Shown in pieces: positions 1 to 7,973 of a stretch of 64,000 bases of DNA. The notes below the pieces were generated by a model that saw nothing but the letters and a program-made list of their open reading frames with translations, searched no databases and was not told the origin of the DNA. Every line of letters begins with the position of its first letter. Position 1 is the first letter of the stretch. Made by a program: the position numbers and the translations under genes. The stretch comes from Methylocystis sp. (GTDB taxonomy: Bacteria; Pseudomonadota; Alphaproteobacteria; Rhizobiales; Beijerinckiaceae): assembly GCA_002929055.1 (NCBI GenBank), contig PERY01000009.1, positions 1 to 64,000 on the forward strand, in the 5' to 3' direction.

Positions 1-1
1 G

Positions 2-217
2 AGCGGCTTCGTCGGCAAGGTGACGCGCGCGATCGACGACAATGAAGTGGAATTCGAGCTTGCGCCGAATGTGCGCGCCCGCCTGCTGCGCTCGGCGATC
101 GCCGAGGTGCGCTCGCGCGGCGAACCGGTGAAGGACGCGCCGGCCGCGCCCAAGCCCGCCGCCGAAGCGAAGGCGCCCGCCAAGAAGCCCGCCTCCGAGA
201 CCAAGGCCAAGTCTTAA
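2..217 (+). CDS. yajC: Preprotein translocase subunit YajC (3' part only)
   Basis: Only the C-terminal ~71 residues are present; the gene enters from the left edge. The visible part begins SGFVGKVTRA and contains the segment ELAPNVRARLLRSAIAEVRS, the usual end of the cytosolic YajC domain that follows its single N-terminal membrane helix (not in the window). It ends in an Ala/Lys/Pro-rich tail that is common in alphaproteobacteria. YajC associates with SecDF at the SecYEG translocon. secD starts 61 bp downstream on the same strand, giving the classic yajC-secD-secF order, which supports the call. Confidence 0.88.
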   Translation, partial: SGFVGKVTRAIDDNEVEFELAPNVRARLLRSAIAEVRSRGEPVKDAPAAPKPAAEAKAPAKKPASETKAKS

Positions 218-278
218 AATCGGGCTAGCCCGACCGCCTTTGGCGCGCGCCCGATCTCTCTGACCGACAAGCGAAAAG

Positions 279-1868
279 ATGCTGCGATTCTCGACCTGGA
301 AAATGTTTGCGATCGTGGCGATGACGCTCGCCGCCGTCCTTGTGGTGGCGCCGAGCATGTTGTCGCCGTCACATTACGCAGCGCTGGCTGAAATGCTGCC
401 GTCATGGGCGAAACCGCCGACCATCGTGCTCGGCCTCGACCTCCAGGGCGGCTCGCATGTCATGCTGGAAGTCGACCAGGCCGATCTCGTCAGCACGCAG
501 ATCAAGAATCTGCGCGACGACGTGCGGCGCACGCTCCGCGAGGAGAAGGTGGCGATCACCGGCGGAATCGGAACGACGCCGCGCGGCGTGCAGGTGCGCG
601 TCGCCGACGCAGCCGATCGCGAGAAGGTGCTTCCCAAGTTCCGGCTGCTGCGCAACAGCTACAGCAGCAACATCGGCGGGCAACCGCCGCTCGAGGTGGA
701 GACGACGCCGGAAGGCCTGATCCGCATCACCGTCACCGACGCGGGCCTGCGGGACAAGTCGCGCAAGGCCGTCGAGCAGTCTATCGAAGTCATCCGCCGC
801 CGCATCGACCAGCTCGGCACGCTGGAGCCCAGCATCCAGCGCCAGGGCGACGACCGCGTGATGGTCCAGGTGCCGGGCCTGCAGGATCCGCAGACCCTCA
901 AAGACCTCCTCGGTCAGACCGCCAAGCTCGAATTCCGGCTTGTCGCGGAAGCAGGCGCCAACCCGTCGGAAGTCGAGGAACTCGAACAGACCGAAGAACA
1001 GGGCAAGCTACCGATCGAGAAGCAGATCATGGTTCAGGGCGAAGACCTGACCGACGCGCAGCCGGGCTTCGACCAGCAGCGCAGCGGCGAGCCGGTCGTG
1101 AACTTCCGCTTCAACATCCGCGGCGCGCAGAAATTCGGCGACGTCACCTCCAAGAACGTCGGCCGCCTCTTCGCCATCGTGCTCGACAACAAGGTGATCT
1201 CGGCGCCGCGCATCCTCACGCCGATCACCGGCGGCTCGGGCCAGATCTCCGGCCGCTTCACTGTCAGCCAGGCCACCAATCTCGCGATCCTGCTGCGCGC
1301 CGGCGCCCTGCCCGCGAAGCTGAACATCGTCGAGGAGCGCACCGTCGGCCCCGGCCTCGGCCAGGACTCGATCGACGCCGGCAAGCGCGCGGCCTATGTC
1401 GGCGCGGGGCTCGTCGTCTTCTATATGCTCATCACCTACGGCGTCTTCGGCGTCTTCGCCAATCTGGCGCTGTTCGTGCACATCGCCTTCATCTTCGCGG
1501 GCCTGGTGCTGCTCGGCTCCACGCTGACGTTGCCCGGCATCGCCGGCATCGTGCTGACGATCGGCATGGCGGTCGACTCGAACGTGCTGATCTATGAGCG
1601 CATCCGCGAGGAGAACCACGCGGGCCGATCGATCCTCGCCTCGCTGGACGCGGGCTTCAACCGCGCCTTCGCGACCATCGTCGACTCGAACGTCACCATG
1701 TTCGTCGCCGCGGCGATCCTCTACTTCCTTGGCTCCGGCCCCGTGCGCGGCTTCGCCGTGTCGCTGGCGCTCGGCATTCTCACGACCATCGTCACCGCGG
1801 TGACCATGACGCGCATGATGATCGCGATCTGGTATCACTATTCGCGTCCGACGAAGCTGCCGATTTAA
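279..1868 (+). CDS. secD: Protein translocase subunit SecD
   Basis: A 529-residue inner-membrane protein that, with SecF, uses the proton gradient to help pull exported proteins to the periplasmic side. It has an N-terminal membrane helix (about residues 7-27), the P1-head motif GLDLQGGSHVMLEVD near residue 58, a large periplasmic region with the SecD base sequence RRRIDQLGTLEPSIQRQG, and a C-terminal RND-like block of five predicted helices with GIAGIVLTIGMAVDSNVLIYER (conserved Asp in helix 4). Length is slightly below E. coli SecD (615) and normal for alphaproteobacteria. The start is the first ATG, with a weak purine-rich site upstream. secF follows after 15 bp. Confidence 0.97.
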   Translation: MLRFSTWKMFAIVAMTLAAVLVVAPSMLSPSHYAALAEMLPSWAKPPTIVLGLDLQGGSHVMLEVDQADLVSTQIKNLRDDVRRTLREEKVAITGGIGTTPRGVQVRVADAADREKVLPKFRLLRNSYSSNIGGQPPLEVETTPEGLIRITVTDAGLRDKSRKAVEQSIEVIRRRIDQLGTLEPSIQRQGDDRVMVQVPGLQDPQTLKDLLGQTAKLEFRLVAEAGANPSEVEELEQTEEQGKLPIEKQIMVQGEDLTDAQPGFDQQRSGEPVVNFRFNIRGAQKFGDVTSKNVGRLFAIVLDNKVISAPRILTPITGGSGQISGRFTVSQATNLAILLRAGALPAKLNIVEERTVGPGLGQDSIDAGKRAAYVGAGLVVFYMLITYGVFGVFANLALFVHIAFIFAGLVLLGSTLTLPGIAGIVLTIGMAVDSNVLIYERIREENHAGRSILASLDAGFNRAFATIVDSNVTMFVAAAILYFLGSGPVRGFAVSLALGILTTIVTAVTMTRMMIAIWYHYSRPTKLPI

Positions 1869-1883
1869 GGGGCGACCGAAACG

Positions 1884-2972
1884 ATGAAACTCCTGCGCCT
1901 CGCTCCGGAGAACACGAAATTCCCGTTCATGCGCTTCCGGCGCGTGAGCTATCCCTTCTCCGCCGTTCTGTCGCTCATCGCCGTCGCGCTCTTCATCTTC
2001 AAGGGCATGAATTTCGGCATCGACTTCGCCGGCGGCACGGTGATCGAACTACGCGCCAAATCCGGCGCGGCGGAGGTCGGCGCGCTGCGCACGATGAGCG
2101 AAGAATTGAAGCTCGGCGACATCGAGGTTCAGGGCTTCGGCAATCCCGCCGACGCGACGCTGCGCTTCGGGCTGCAGCCCGGCGGCGACGCCGCCCAGCA
2201 GGCGGCCGTGGACAAGGTGCGCTCCGCCGTGGGCGCGAATTACGAATTGCGGCGGGTCGAAGTCGTCGGCCCGCGCGTCTCGAACGAACTCGTTCAGTCC
2301 GGCACGCTCGGCGTCGTTCTTTCGATCCTCGCCGTGCTCACCTATTTGTGGTTCCGGTTCGAGTGGCAGTTCGCTGTCGGCGCCGTCATCGCGACCATGC
2401 ACGATCTGCTGCTGACGGTGGGCTTCTTCTCGATCACCCAGCTCGAATTCAACACGACGTCGATCGCCGCGATTTTGACGATCGTCGGCTACTCGCTCAA
2501 CGAAACGGTCGTCGTTCTCGACCGTATCCGCGAGAACATGCGCAAATACAAAAAAATGCCGACGGCGCAGATGGTCGACATGTCGATCAACGCCGTTCTG
2601 CCGCGCACGATCATGACCGCGACCACCGTGATGCTCGCGCTCTTCGCGCTCGTCTTCTTTGGCGGCCAGGTCATCCGTTCCTTCTCGCTCGCGATGATCT
2701 GGGGCATTTTCGTCGCCACCTATTCGTCGATCTTCATCTGCTCGCCGATGCTGATCTATCTGGGCCTGCGCAACGAGGACGCGGATCGTAAGGCGGCGCC
2801 GCAGCCGGAGCCTGAAGAAGAGCCGGCATTCGAGGCCGAGCCGGAGGCTTTCGCCTCCATGTATGACGATGTCGGCGATGCGCCGGTTCCCGCCTCGCCG
2901 GCGCAAAAGCGCGCCCCGGCGAAGACCGGCGGAAAGCCGAAGCCGGGCGCGCGTCGCAACCGTCCCAAATAA
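1884..2972 (+). CDS. secF: Protein translocase subunit SecF
   Basis: A 362-residue partner of SecD in the proton-driven export complex of the inner membrane. An N-terminal helix is followed by the family motif FGIDFAGGTVIELR (about residues 40-55), a short periplasmic domain, and a C-terminal RND-like bundle with ILTIVGYSLNETVVVLDRIREN. The final ~60 residues (after ICSPMLIYLGLRNED) are an acidic then Pro/Lys/Arg-rich cytosolic extension, which ends in basic residues and is of unknown role. Lies 15 bp after secD and 11 bp before the next gene, so it is probably one transcript from yajC to the phytoene-synthase-like gene. Confidence 0.97.
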   Translation: MKLLRLAPENTKFPFMRFRRVSYPFSAVLSLIAVALFIFKGMNFGIDFAGGTVIELRAKSGAAEVGALRTMSEELKLGDIEVQGFGNPADATLRFGLQPGGDAAQQAAVDKVRSAVGANYELRRVEVVGPRVSNELVQSGTLGVVLSILAVLTYLWFRFEWQFAVGAVIATMHDLLLTVGFFSITQLEFNTTSIAAILTIVGYSLNETVVVLDRIRENMRKYKKMPTAQMVDMSINAVLPRTIMTATTVMLALFALVFFGGQVIRSFSLAMIWGIFVATYSSIFICSPMLIYLGLRNEDADRKAAPQPEPEEEPAFEAEPEAFASMYDDVGDAPVPASPAQKRAPAKTGGKPKPGARRNRPK

Positions 2973-2983
2973 GCAGGCGCCAC

Positions 2984-3358
2984 ATGACCGCCCTGCAGGG
3001 CTATGTCCCGGGCCGCTACAAGATCGACGACTACGGCAATGGCGGTTTCCGCTTCGCCGACATGTCGCATCGCGGATCGATCCTCGCCCTGCCGACCGGC
3101 GTGCGCGCTGTTGCGCCCACGGCCTGGAACGAGATCGACGCCGCGACCATCGATCTCGCGCTCGCCGACTCTGGAGGGCTCGACCTCTTCATCCTCGGCA
3201 TGGGCAAGGATCTCATGCCGCTCGCCTCGCCATTGCGCGCCAGATTGCGCGACGCCGGCGTCGGCTGCGAGGTCATGGCGACCGGCCCCGCCGTGCGCAC
3301 CTACAATATGCTGATCGACGAAGGCCGGCGCGTCGGCGCGCTGCTGATCGCGGTCTGA
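2984..3358 (+). CDS. Mth938-like (DUF498) domain protein, NDUFAF3 family
   Basis: A 124-residue protein that fits a single Mth938-like (DUF498/DUF598) domain from end to end: ALQGYVPGRYKIDDYGNGGFRF at the N terminus, FILGMGKDLMPLASPLRARLRDAGVGCEVM in the middle, and the characteristic TYNMLIDEGRRVGALLIAV end. The mitochondrial relative NDUFAF3 is a complex I assembly factor; the bacterial role is not settled. The gene sits 11 bp behind secF and its TGA overlaps the ATG of the next gene by one base, so the two are translationally coupled. The neighbour belongs to the NDUFAF6-like family, which makes a shared role in respiratory complex assembly a reasonable inference rather than a demonstrated one. 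Confidence 0.85.
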   Translation: MTALQGYVPGRYKIDDYGNGGFRFADMSHRGSILALPTGVRAVAPTAWNEIDAATIDLALADSGGLDLFILGMGKDLMPLASPLRARLRDAGVGCEVMATGPAVRTYNMLIDEGRRVGALLIAV

Positions 3359-4167
3359 TGGCGCAGGCCGCGCCCGAGCATTACGCCCATTGCGAGGCGC
3401 TGCTGCGCGAGAACGACCGCGACCTCTGGCTCGCCTGCCTCTTCGCTCCGCAGCCGGCCCGCCAGCATATCCACGCCGTCTATGCCTACGCCCTGGAGGC
3501 GGCGCAGGTCCGCGCCAAGGTCACGCAGCCGTTGCTGGGCGAGATGCGGCTGCGCTGGTGGACGGATGCGCTTTCGGGCGAGGCGGCGGAGAGCGTGCGC
3601 GCCCATCCCGTGGCGGACGCGCTCATCGACACGGCGGAGCGCTTCGAGCTTCCGCGCGAGGAGATGACGGCGCTGGCGGAAGCCCATGTCGCCGACCTCT
3701 ATGACGATCCGGCGCCGGACATGGCGACCCTTGAATATTACTGCCGCGCGACGAGCGCCGGCCCCATGCGCTGGGCCGGGAAAGTTCTTGGCGCGACGTC
3801 CTCGACCGCCTTCGAGGACGCGGGGATCGCGCTCGGGCTGATGAAGGCGCTGCGCGCGCCCGCGGGGGCGCTGCTGCCGGCGGACCTTCTCGCGCGGGAG
3901 GACGCGTCGATCCACACCGACACGCCCGGCCTGCGGAAGATTCTCTTCGAGCTGCGCGACGCCGCGACGGCCCGCTATCGCGCCGCGCGCACCGCCGCCG
4001 CGTCGCTGGACGCAGGGCGCGAGGCGCTGTTGCCTGCGGCCGTCATTCCCGCCTATCTGGAGCGCATGGCGCGGAAGGACTACAATCCGCTGCGGGGCCT
4101 GGCCGAACCCTCGCCCTTGCGCCGCCAATGGATCTTGTGGCGCGCGGCGCGCGGCGTCGGTTTGTAG
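3358..4167 (+). CDS. Squalene/phytoene synthase-family protein (NDUFAF6-like)
   Basis: About 269 residues of the all-helical trans-isoprenyl synthase fold. The start ATG overlaps the preceding stop (A of TGA). The first aspartate-rich motif expected in true synthases (DXXXD) is not evident: the equivalent region reads VYAYALEAAQVRAKVTQPLLGEMRLRWW. The second is weakly represented near DLYDDPAPDM. The characteristic RLRWWTDAL stretch matches the NDUFAF6/sec-linked subfamily rather than HpnC/HpnD hopanoid enzymes. I therefore read it as a non-enzymatic or divergent paralogue with a complex-I-assembly-like role, in line with its coupling to the NDUFAF3-type gene. A sterol/hopanoid or carotenoid synthase remains the alternative. 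Confidence 0.78.
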   Translation: MAQAAPEHYAHCEALLRENDRDLWLACLFAPQPARQHIHAVYAYALEAAQVRAKVTQPLLGEMRLRWWTDALSGEAAESVRAHPVADALIDTAERFELPREEMTALAEAHVADLYDDPAPDMATLEYYCRATSAGPMRWAGKVLGATSSTAFEDAGIALGLMKALRAPAGALLPADLLAREDASIHTDTPGLRKILFELRDAATARYRAARTAAASLDAGREALLPAAVIPAYLERMARKDYNPLRGLAEPSPLRRQWILWRAARGVGL

Positions 4168-4211
4168 GTTCTGCGCGCCCCGGCGCGCATGCGCGGACAG
4201 GAACGAGGGCG

Positions 4212-5546
4212 ATGAACCCGGACATCTATGACGAAGACAGCCGCCGCCTGCGCGTCGGCACCCTCATCTTCTTGCGCTGGATTGCGATCCTGGGCCAGGC
4301 GATCGCCTGCGTCTTCGTCTATTTCTTTCTCGGCTTCGATTTTCCCGTCGGCCTCTGCTTCGTCTTCATCGTCGCCTCGGGGACGCTCAACATCGGCCTG
4401 CGCTACGGCACATCGGGCACGTTTCGCCTCAGCGACCTCGAAGCGACGGTGCTGCTCTGCTACGATCTCGTGCAACTGAGCTTTCTTCTCTATCTGACGG
4501 GCGGAATCGCGAACCCCTTCGTCATGCTGCTCCTCGCGCCGGTGACGATTTCGGCTGTGTCGCTGCCGCGCAATCTAACGATCTTTCTCGGCATCATCAT
4601 GCTCGTCGCGGCGACGTTCCTTTGCGTCGAATTCGAGCCGCTGCCCTGGCATCCGGACGAGGCGCTCAAATTCCCGATGCTCTATCGCGCCAGCATCTGG
4701 GTTTCGCTCGCCCTCTCGGCCGCCTTCATCGCGCTTTACGCCGCGCGCGTCTCGGACGAAGGACGCCTCCTCGCCACGGCGCTTGCCGCGACCGAGCTCG
4801 TGCTGGAGCGCGAGCAGCATCTCTCCCAGCTCGACGGGCTCGCGGCCGCGGCGGCGCATGAACTCGGCACGCCGCTCGCGACCATCACGCTGATCATCCG
4901 CGAATTGCAGAAGACGTCTTCGAAATGCCCCTCCGAGGGCCTGCAGGAGGATCTCACCCTCCTCGCGCAGGAAGCTGGCCGCTGCCGGGAAATTCTGGGG
5001 AAGCTCGCTTCGCTTGGGGCCGATCAGGGCACGATGATGAACGTCCTCTCCATCGACACGCTCATCGAGGAGGTGGTCGAGCCGCAACGGGAATTCGGCG
5101 TGAAGGTGGAAATCTCCAAGCGCGGCAACGGCACGGCCGCTTCGCCGGCGCTGACGCGCAATCCCGGCATCATTTATGGTCTCGGCAATCTGGTCGAGAA
5201 CGCGATGGATTTTGCGGAAACGCGGGTGCGCATCGACGCCTGGTGGTCGCGCGACCTCGTCGCCATCACCATCGAGGACGACGGACCCGGTTTCTCGCCT
5301 GCGATCCTGGACAGGCTGGGGGATCCCTATCTTCGCGGGCGGCCGACCGAGCGGCGGACCAAGAACGACAGCCAGTCTGGACTTGGGCTTGGCCTTTTCA
5401 TCGCCAAGACCCTGCTAGAGCGTTCCGGCGCGACCGTGGAGACCTTCAACGTGTCGGCGCCGCGTACTGGCGCGGTGGTCAGGGTCATCTGGCCGCGCAA
5501 GGCGCTGGAGATCACCGCGCCGAGCCTCGAGGCGGCCACCACCTGA
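4212..5546 (+). CDS. regB: Redox sensor histidine kinase RegB/ActS
   Basis: A 444-residue membrane kinase. Six predicted membrane helices occupy roughly residues 15-190, with the quinone-binding-type motif GGIANPF at residues 97-103. The H-box contains the subfamily-specific HELGTP (His216), and AGRCREIL carries a Cys at about residue 258, spaced from the histidine like the redox-active Cys of Rhodobacter RegB. The ATPase has the N-box NLVENAMDFA and the G-boxes DDGPGF and GLGLGLFIA. RegB/PrrB/ActS kinases signal the redox state of the respiratory quinone pool to RegA. I chose ATG 4212 (MNPDIYDEDS) over the longer reading frame because homologues start there. regA follows after 75 bp. Confidence 0.93.
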   Translation: MNPDIYDEDSRRLRVGTLIFLRWIAILGQAIACVFVYFFLGFDFPVGLCFVFIVASGTLNIGLRYGTSGTFRLSDLEATVLLCYDLVQLSFLLYLTGGIANPFVMLLLAPVTISAVSLPRNLTIFLGIIMLVAATFLCVEFEPLPWHPDEALKFPMLYRASIWVSLALSAAFIALYAARVSDEGRLLATALAATELVLEREQHLSQLDGLAAAAAHELGTPLATITLIIRELQKTSSKCPSEGLQEDLTLLAQEAGRCREILGKLASLGADQGTMMNVLSIDTLIEEVVEPQREFGVKVEISKRGNGTAASPALTRNPGIIYGLGNLVENAMDFAETRVRIDAWWSRDLVAITIEDDGPGFSPAILDRLGDPYLRGRPTERRTKNDSQSGLGLGLFIAKTLLERSGATVETFNVSAPRTGAVVRVIWPRKALEITAPSLEAATT

Positions 5547-5621
5547 GGCCGGCGCCGAGGGTCGACGCCGCAAGGTCCTTGGAGTAGGTTTGACAAAGAT
5601 CAGACTGGGGGAGCGTCCGAA

Positions 5622-6230
5622 ATGAATCGCGAAGACATGAGCGAACTGGATCGCGCTGCAGCCGAAGCGGCGCAGTCCGAGTCGCTCGGCGAAGAGGCTC
5701 TGCCTGAAGAGCGAACCTTGCTCATTCTCGATGACGACAAGCCCTTCCTGCACCGCCTTGCCCGCGCGATGGAGGCCCGCGACTTCATCGTCACCCAATG
5801 CGAAACCGTCGCGGAGGGGCTCGCCGCGCTCGAGGTGTCGGCGCCGGCCTTCGCCATCATCGACATGCGCCTTGGCGACGGCAACGGGCTCGACGTTATC
5901 CAGAAGCTGAAGGAGACGCGCCCCGATGCGCGCGGCATCATCCTGACCGGCTACGGCAATATTGCGACCGCCGTCACGGCCGTGAAGCTCGGCGCCTTCG
6001 ATTATCTCGCCAAGCCCGCCGACGCCGACGAAATCTATCATGCGCTGATGGCGACGGCGATCGACAAACCCGACGCGCAGGAAAACCCGATGTCCGCGGA
6101 CCGCGTCCGCTGGGAGCACATCCAGCGCGTCTTCGAGTCCTGCGACCGCAATGTCTCCGAGACGGCGCGCCGCCTCAACATGCACCGCCGCACGCTTCAG
6201 CGCATTCTCGCCAAGCGCGCCCCGCGCTGA
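5622..6230 (+). CDS. regA: Redox response regulator RegA/ActR
   Basis: A 202-residue regulator. The receiver domain has the acidic pair in LLILDDDKPF, a phospho-acceptor Asp in AIIDMRLGDGNG (about residue 81), Thr in ILTGYG and Lys in YLAKPAD. A proline-poor linker leads to a Fis-type helix-turn-helix near the C terminus (SETARRLNMHRRTLQRILAK), which is almost invariant in the RegA/PrrA/ActR family. The family activates or represses respiration, carbon/nitrogen fixation and hydrogenase genes in response to redox. The start at 5622 is preceded by GGGGGAG; a second in-frame ATG at 5640 would give 196 residues. A TTGACA hexamer at about 5590 may be the -35 of its own promoter. Confidence 0.94.
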   Translation: MNREDMSELDRAAAEAAQSESLGEEALPEERTLLILDDDKPFLHRLARAMEARDFIVTQCETVAEGLAALEVSAPAFAIIDMRLGDGNGLDVIQKLKETRPDARGIILTGYGNIATAVTAVKLGAFDYLAKPADADEIYHALMATAIDKPDAQENPMSADRVRWEHIQRVFESCDRNVSETARRLNMHRRTLQRILAKRAPR

Positions 6231-6250
6231 ACCGCAACGCGCGCCTCGCG

Positions 6251-6727
6251 TCAACCCGGTCCGGCGACTTCCCCCAGCGCATGCGCGGCGTAGCGCTCCG
6301 CGGCCGATGCGCCAAAGCGCAGGAGCATGGCGCGACGCCGCGCCGGCGCGAGCCGAAGATCCGGCGTCTCCCGTAGCAACATGCCGCCATGGGCGTCCGC
6401 GACGATGAGGCCGGCCTCCTCCGGAATCATCCCCGGATCGAGATTGGGCGAAATTGCGAAATAGAACCGGTCGCAATAATCGCGGTAGAGCGACCATTTC
6501 TGGTCGGCGCGAAAATCCTCCAGCGACGACTTCACCTCGACGATACGCAGCCCGCCCTCAGGCGTCAGCGCGACGAGATCGGCCCGCCGTCCGTTCGGCA
6601 GCGGCAGTTCGTCCAGCACGGCGAAGCCACAGGCGCGCAGATAGCGCCAGGCGCCGCGCGTGACCCGCCAGGTCGTTCCCGGCCGGCCGTCCTCTGCGCT
6701 TGCGGTCCTCGAGAGAAAGGGTTGCAT
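6251..6727 (-). CDS. mmcB: MmcB-family DNA repair protein (PD-(D/E)XK nuclease-like)
   Basis: About 158 residues starting at ATG 6727 (MQPFLSRTAS). The core matches MmcB (PF06319): LPNGRRADLVALTPEGGL then IVEVKSSLEDF, giving the Asp...Glu-X-Lys signature of the restriction-nuclease fold, then DQKWSLYRDYCDRFYFAIS. MmcB is a predicted endonuclease linked to mitomycin C tolerance and damage-inducible in Caulobacter; its biochemistry is poorly known. The upstream extension of the frame overlaps the divergent neighbour and reads through its promoter, so it is not used. It shares an 85-bp intergenic region with the divergent binding-protein gene at 6813. No obvious LexA box (GTTC-N7-GTTC) stands out there. 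Confidence 0.85.
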   Translation of the reverse strand: MQPFLSRTASAEDGRPGTTWRVTRGAWRYLRACGFAVLDELPLPNGRRADLVALTPEGGLRIVEVKSSLEDFRADQKWSLYRDYCDRFYFAISPNLDPGMIPEEAGLIVADAHGGMLLRETPDLRLAPARRRAMLLRFGASAAERYAAHALGEVAGPG

Positions 6728-6812
6728 CGCCGGCCCTCGCGCGTCGCCAATTTGCTGACAGGCGTGATAGTCTCCCGCAACCCGTCTGTGGCGCAAGCGC
6801 CTCCATTCCGGC

Positions 6813-7910
6813 ATGCCGATGAAGAAGTTCCTGACCGCTCCCGCAATCGCCCTCGCCTGCGCCCTCGCTTGCGCCCCCGCGTCCGCCGCCGAGCGCGTCG
6901 TGAATATTTTCAACTGGAGCGACTATATCGACCCCGGCGTCCTCGAGGACTTCACGCGCGAGACCGGCATCAAGGTCGTCTACGACACCTATGACTCCAA
7001 CGAGATGCTGGAATCGCGACTGCTGGCGGGCGCGACAGGCTACGACATCGTCGTGCCTTCGGCGACCTTTCTCCAGCGTCAGATCAAGGCGGGCGTTCTG
7101 CAGCGGATCGATCGCAAGCGGCTCGCCAACGCCGCCAACATCTGGTCCGAGATCGACGGGCGCCTCTCGATCTACGATCCGGGCAGCGCGCACGCCATCA
7201 ACTACATGTGGTACACGACGGGCGTCGCCTACAATGTCGCGAAGGTGAAGGAGCGCCTCGGCAAGCCGATCACGAGCTGGGATCAGGTGCTGCGCCCGGA
7301 GGCTCTGAAGAAACTCGCGGACTGCGGCGTCTATGTGCTCGACAGCCCGGAAGACGTCTTCGCGATCACGCTCAACTATCTGAAGCTCGACCCCGACTCG
7401 AAGAACGAGGCCGATCTCAAGCGCGCGGCGGACCATCTTTCCGGCTTGCGCCGCTGGATCAAGAAATTCCACTCGTCGGAATATATCAACGCGCTCGCAA
7501 ATGGAGACATCTGCGTCGCCATCGGCTGGGCGGGCGACAGCCTTCAGGCGCGCAACCGTGCGCGCGAGGCCGGCGCGGAGGTCGACATCGCCTACGCCAT
7601 TCCGGTCGAAGGGGCGCTGATGTCGCTCGACAACCTCGCCATCCCGGTGGACGCGCCGCATGTCGCCGAGGCCTATCAATTCATCGATTATCTACTGAGG
7701 CCCGACGTCGCCGCGCGCAACACGAAAGCGACCAATTTCGCCAATGGCGTGGCGTTGTCGCGTCCGCTGATCGACAAATCCATCGCCGATGATCCCGCCG
7801 TCTATCCCAATGAAGCGACGATGCGGCGGCTCTTCACGGTGACGCCGGCCGACCAGCAGAAGCAGAAACTCATCACGCGGCTGTGGACCACGGTCAAGAC
7901 GGGCCGTTGA
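6813..7910 (+). CDS. Polyamine-type ABC transporter substrate-binding protein (PotF/PotD family)
   Basis: A 365-residue periplasmic protein. The N terminus MPMKKFLTAPAIALACALAC ending in APASAAE is a Sec signal peptide with cleavage after ASA. The mature protein starts VVNIFNWSDYIDPGVLEDF, the typical PotF/SpuD opening, and continues with TGYDIVVPSATFLQRQIKAG and the hinge region INYMWYTTGVAYN. The family binds putrescine, spermidine or related amines for an ABC importer. No permease or ATPase gene lies next to it, so it either works with a remote transporter or has a sensing role. ATG 6819 is an alternative start. Its 3' end faces dnaA across a short GC-rich repeat. Confidence 0.9.
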   Translation: MPMKKFLTAPAIALACALACAPASAAERVVNIFNWSDYIDPGVLEDFTRETGIKVVYDTYDSNEMLESRLLAGATGYDIVVPSATFLQRQIKAGVLQRIDRKRLANAANIWSEIDGRLSIYDPGSAHAINYMWYTTGVAYNVAKVKERLGKPITSWDQVLRPEALKKLADCGVYVLDSPEDVFAITLNYLKLDPDSKNEADLKRAADHLSGLRRWIKKFHSSEYINALANGDICVAIGWAGDSLQARNRAREAGAEVDIAYAIPVEGALMSLDNLAIPVDAPHVAEAYQFIDYLLRPDVAARNTKATNFANGVALSRPLIDKSIADDPAVYPNEATMRRLFTVTPADQQKQKLITRLWTTVKTGR

Positions 7911-7911
7911 G

Positions 7912-7959
7912 GGCGGGGCGGGCAAAGACGCCCAATGGGGCGGGGCAGGCAAGACGCCC
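7912..7959. repeat. Two-copy GC-rich direct repeat between potF-like gene and dnaA
   Basis: Two near-identical units (7912-7933 and 7939-7959) of the form GGCGGGGC-R-GGC followed by A-rich AAGACGCCC. Each unit can also fold on itself through GGCG/CGCC arms. The repeat fills the space between two convergent genes, so it may act as a bidirectional termination or insulation hairpin, though there is no T-run on either strand. Confidence 0.5.
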
Positions 7960-7973
7960 GCTCCGCAACCCGC

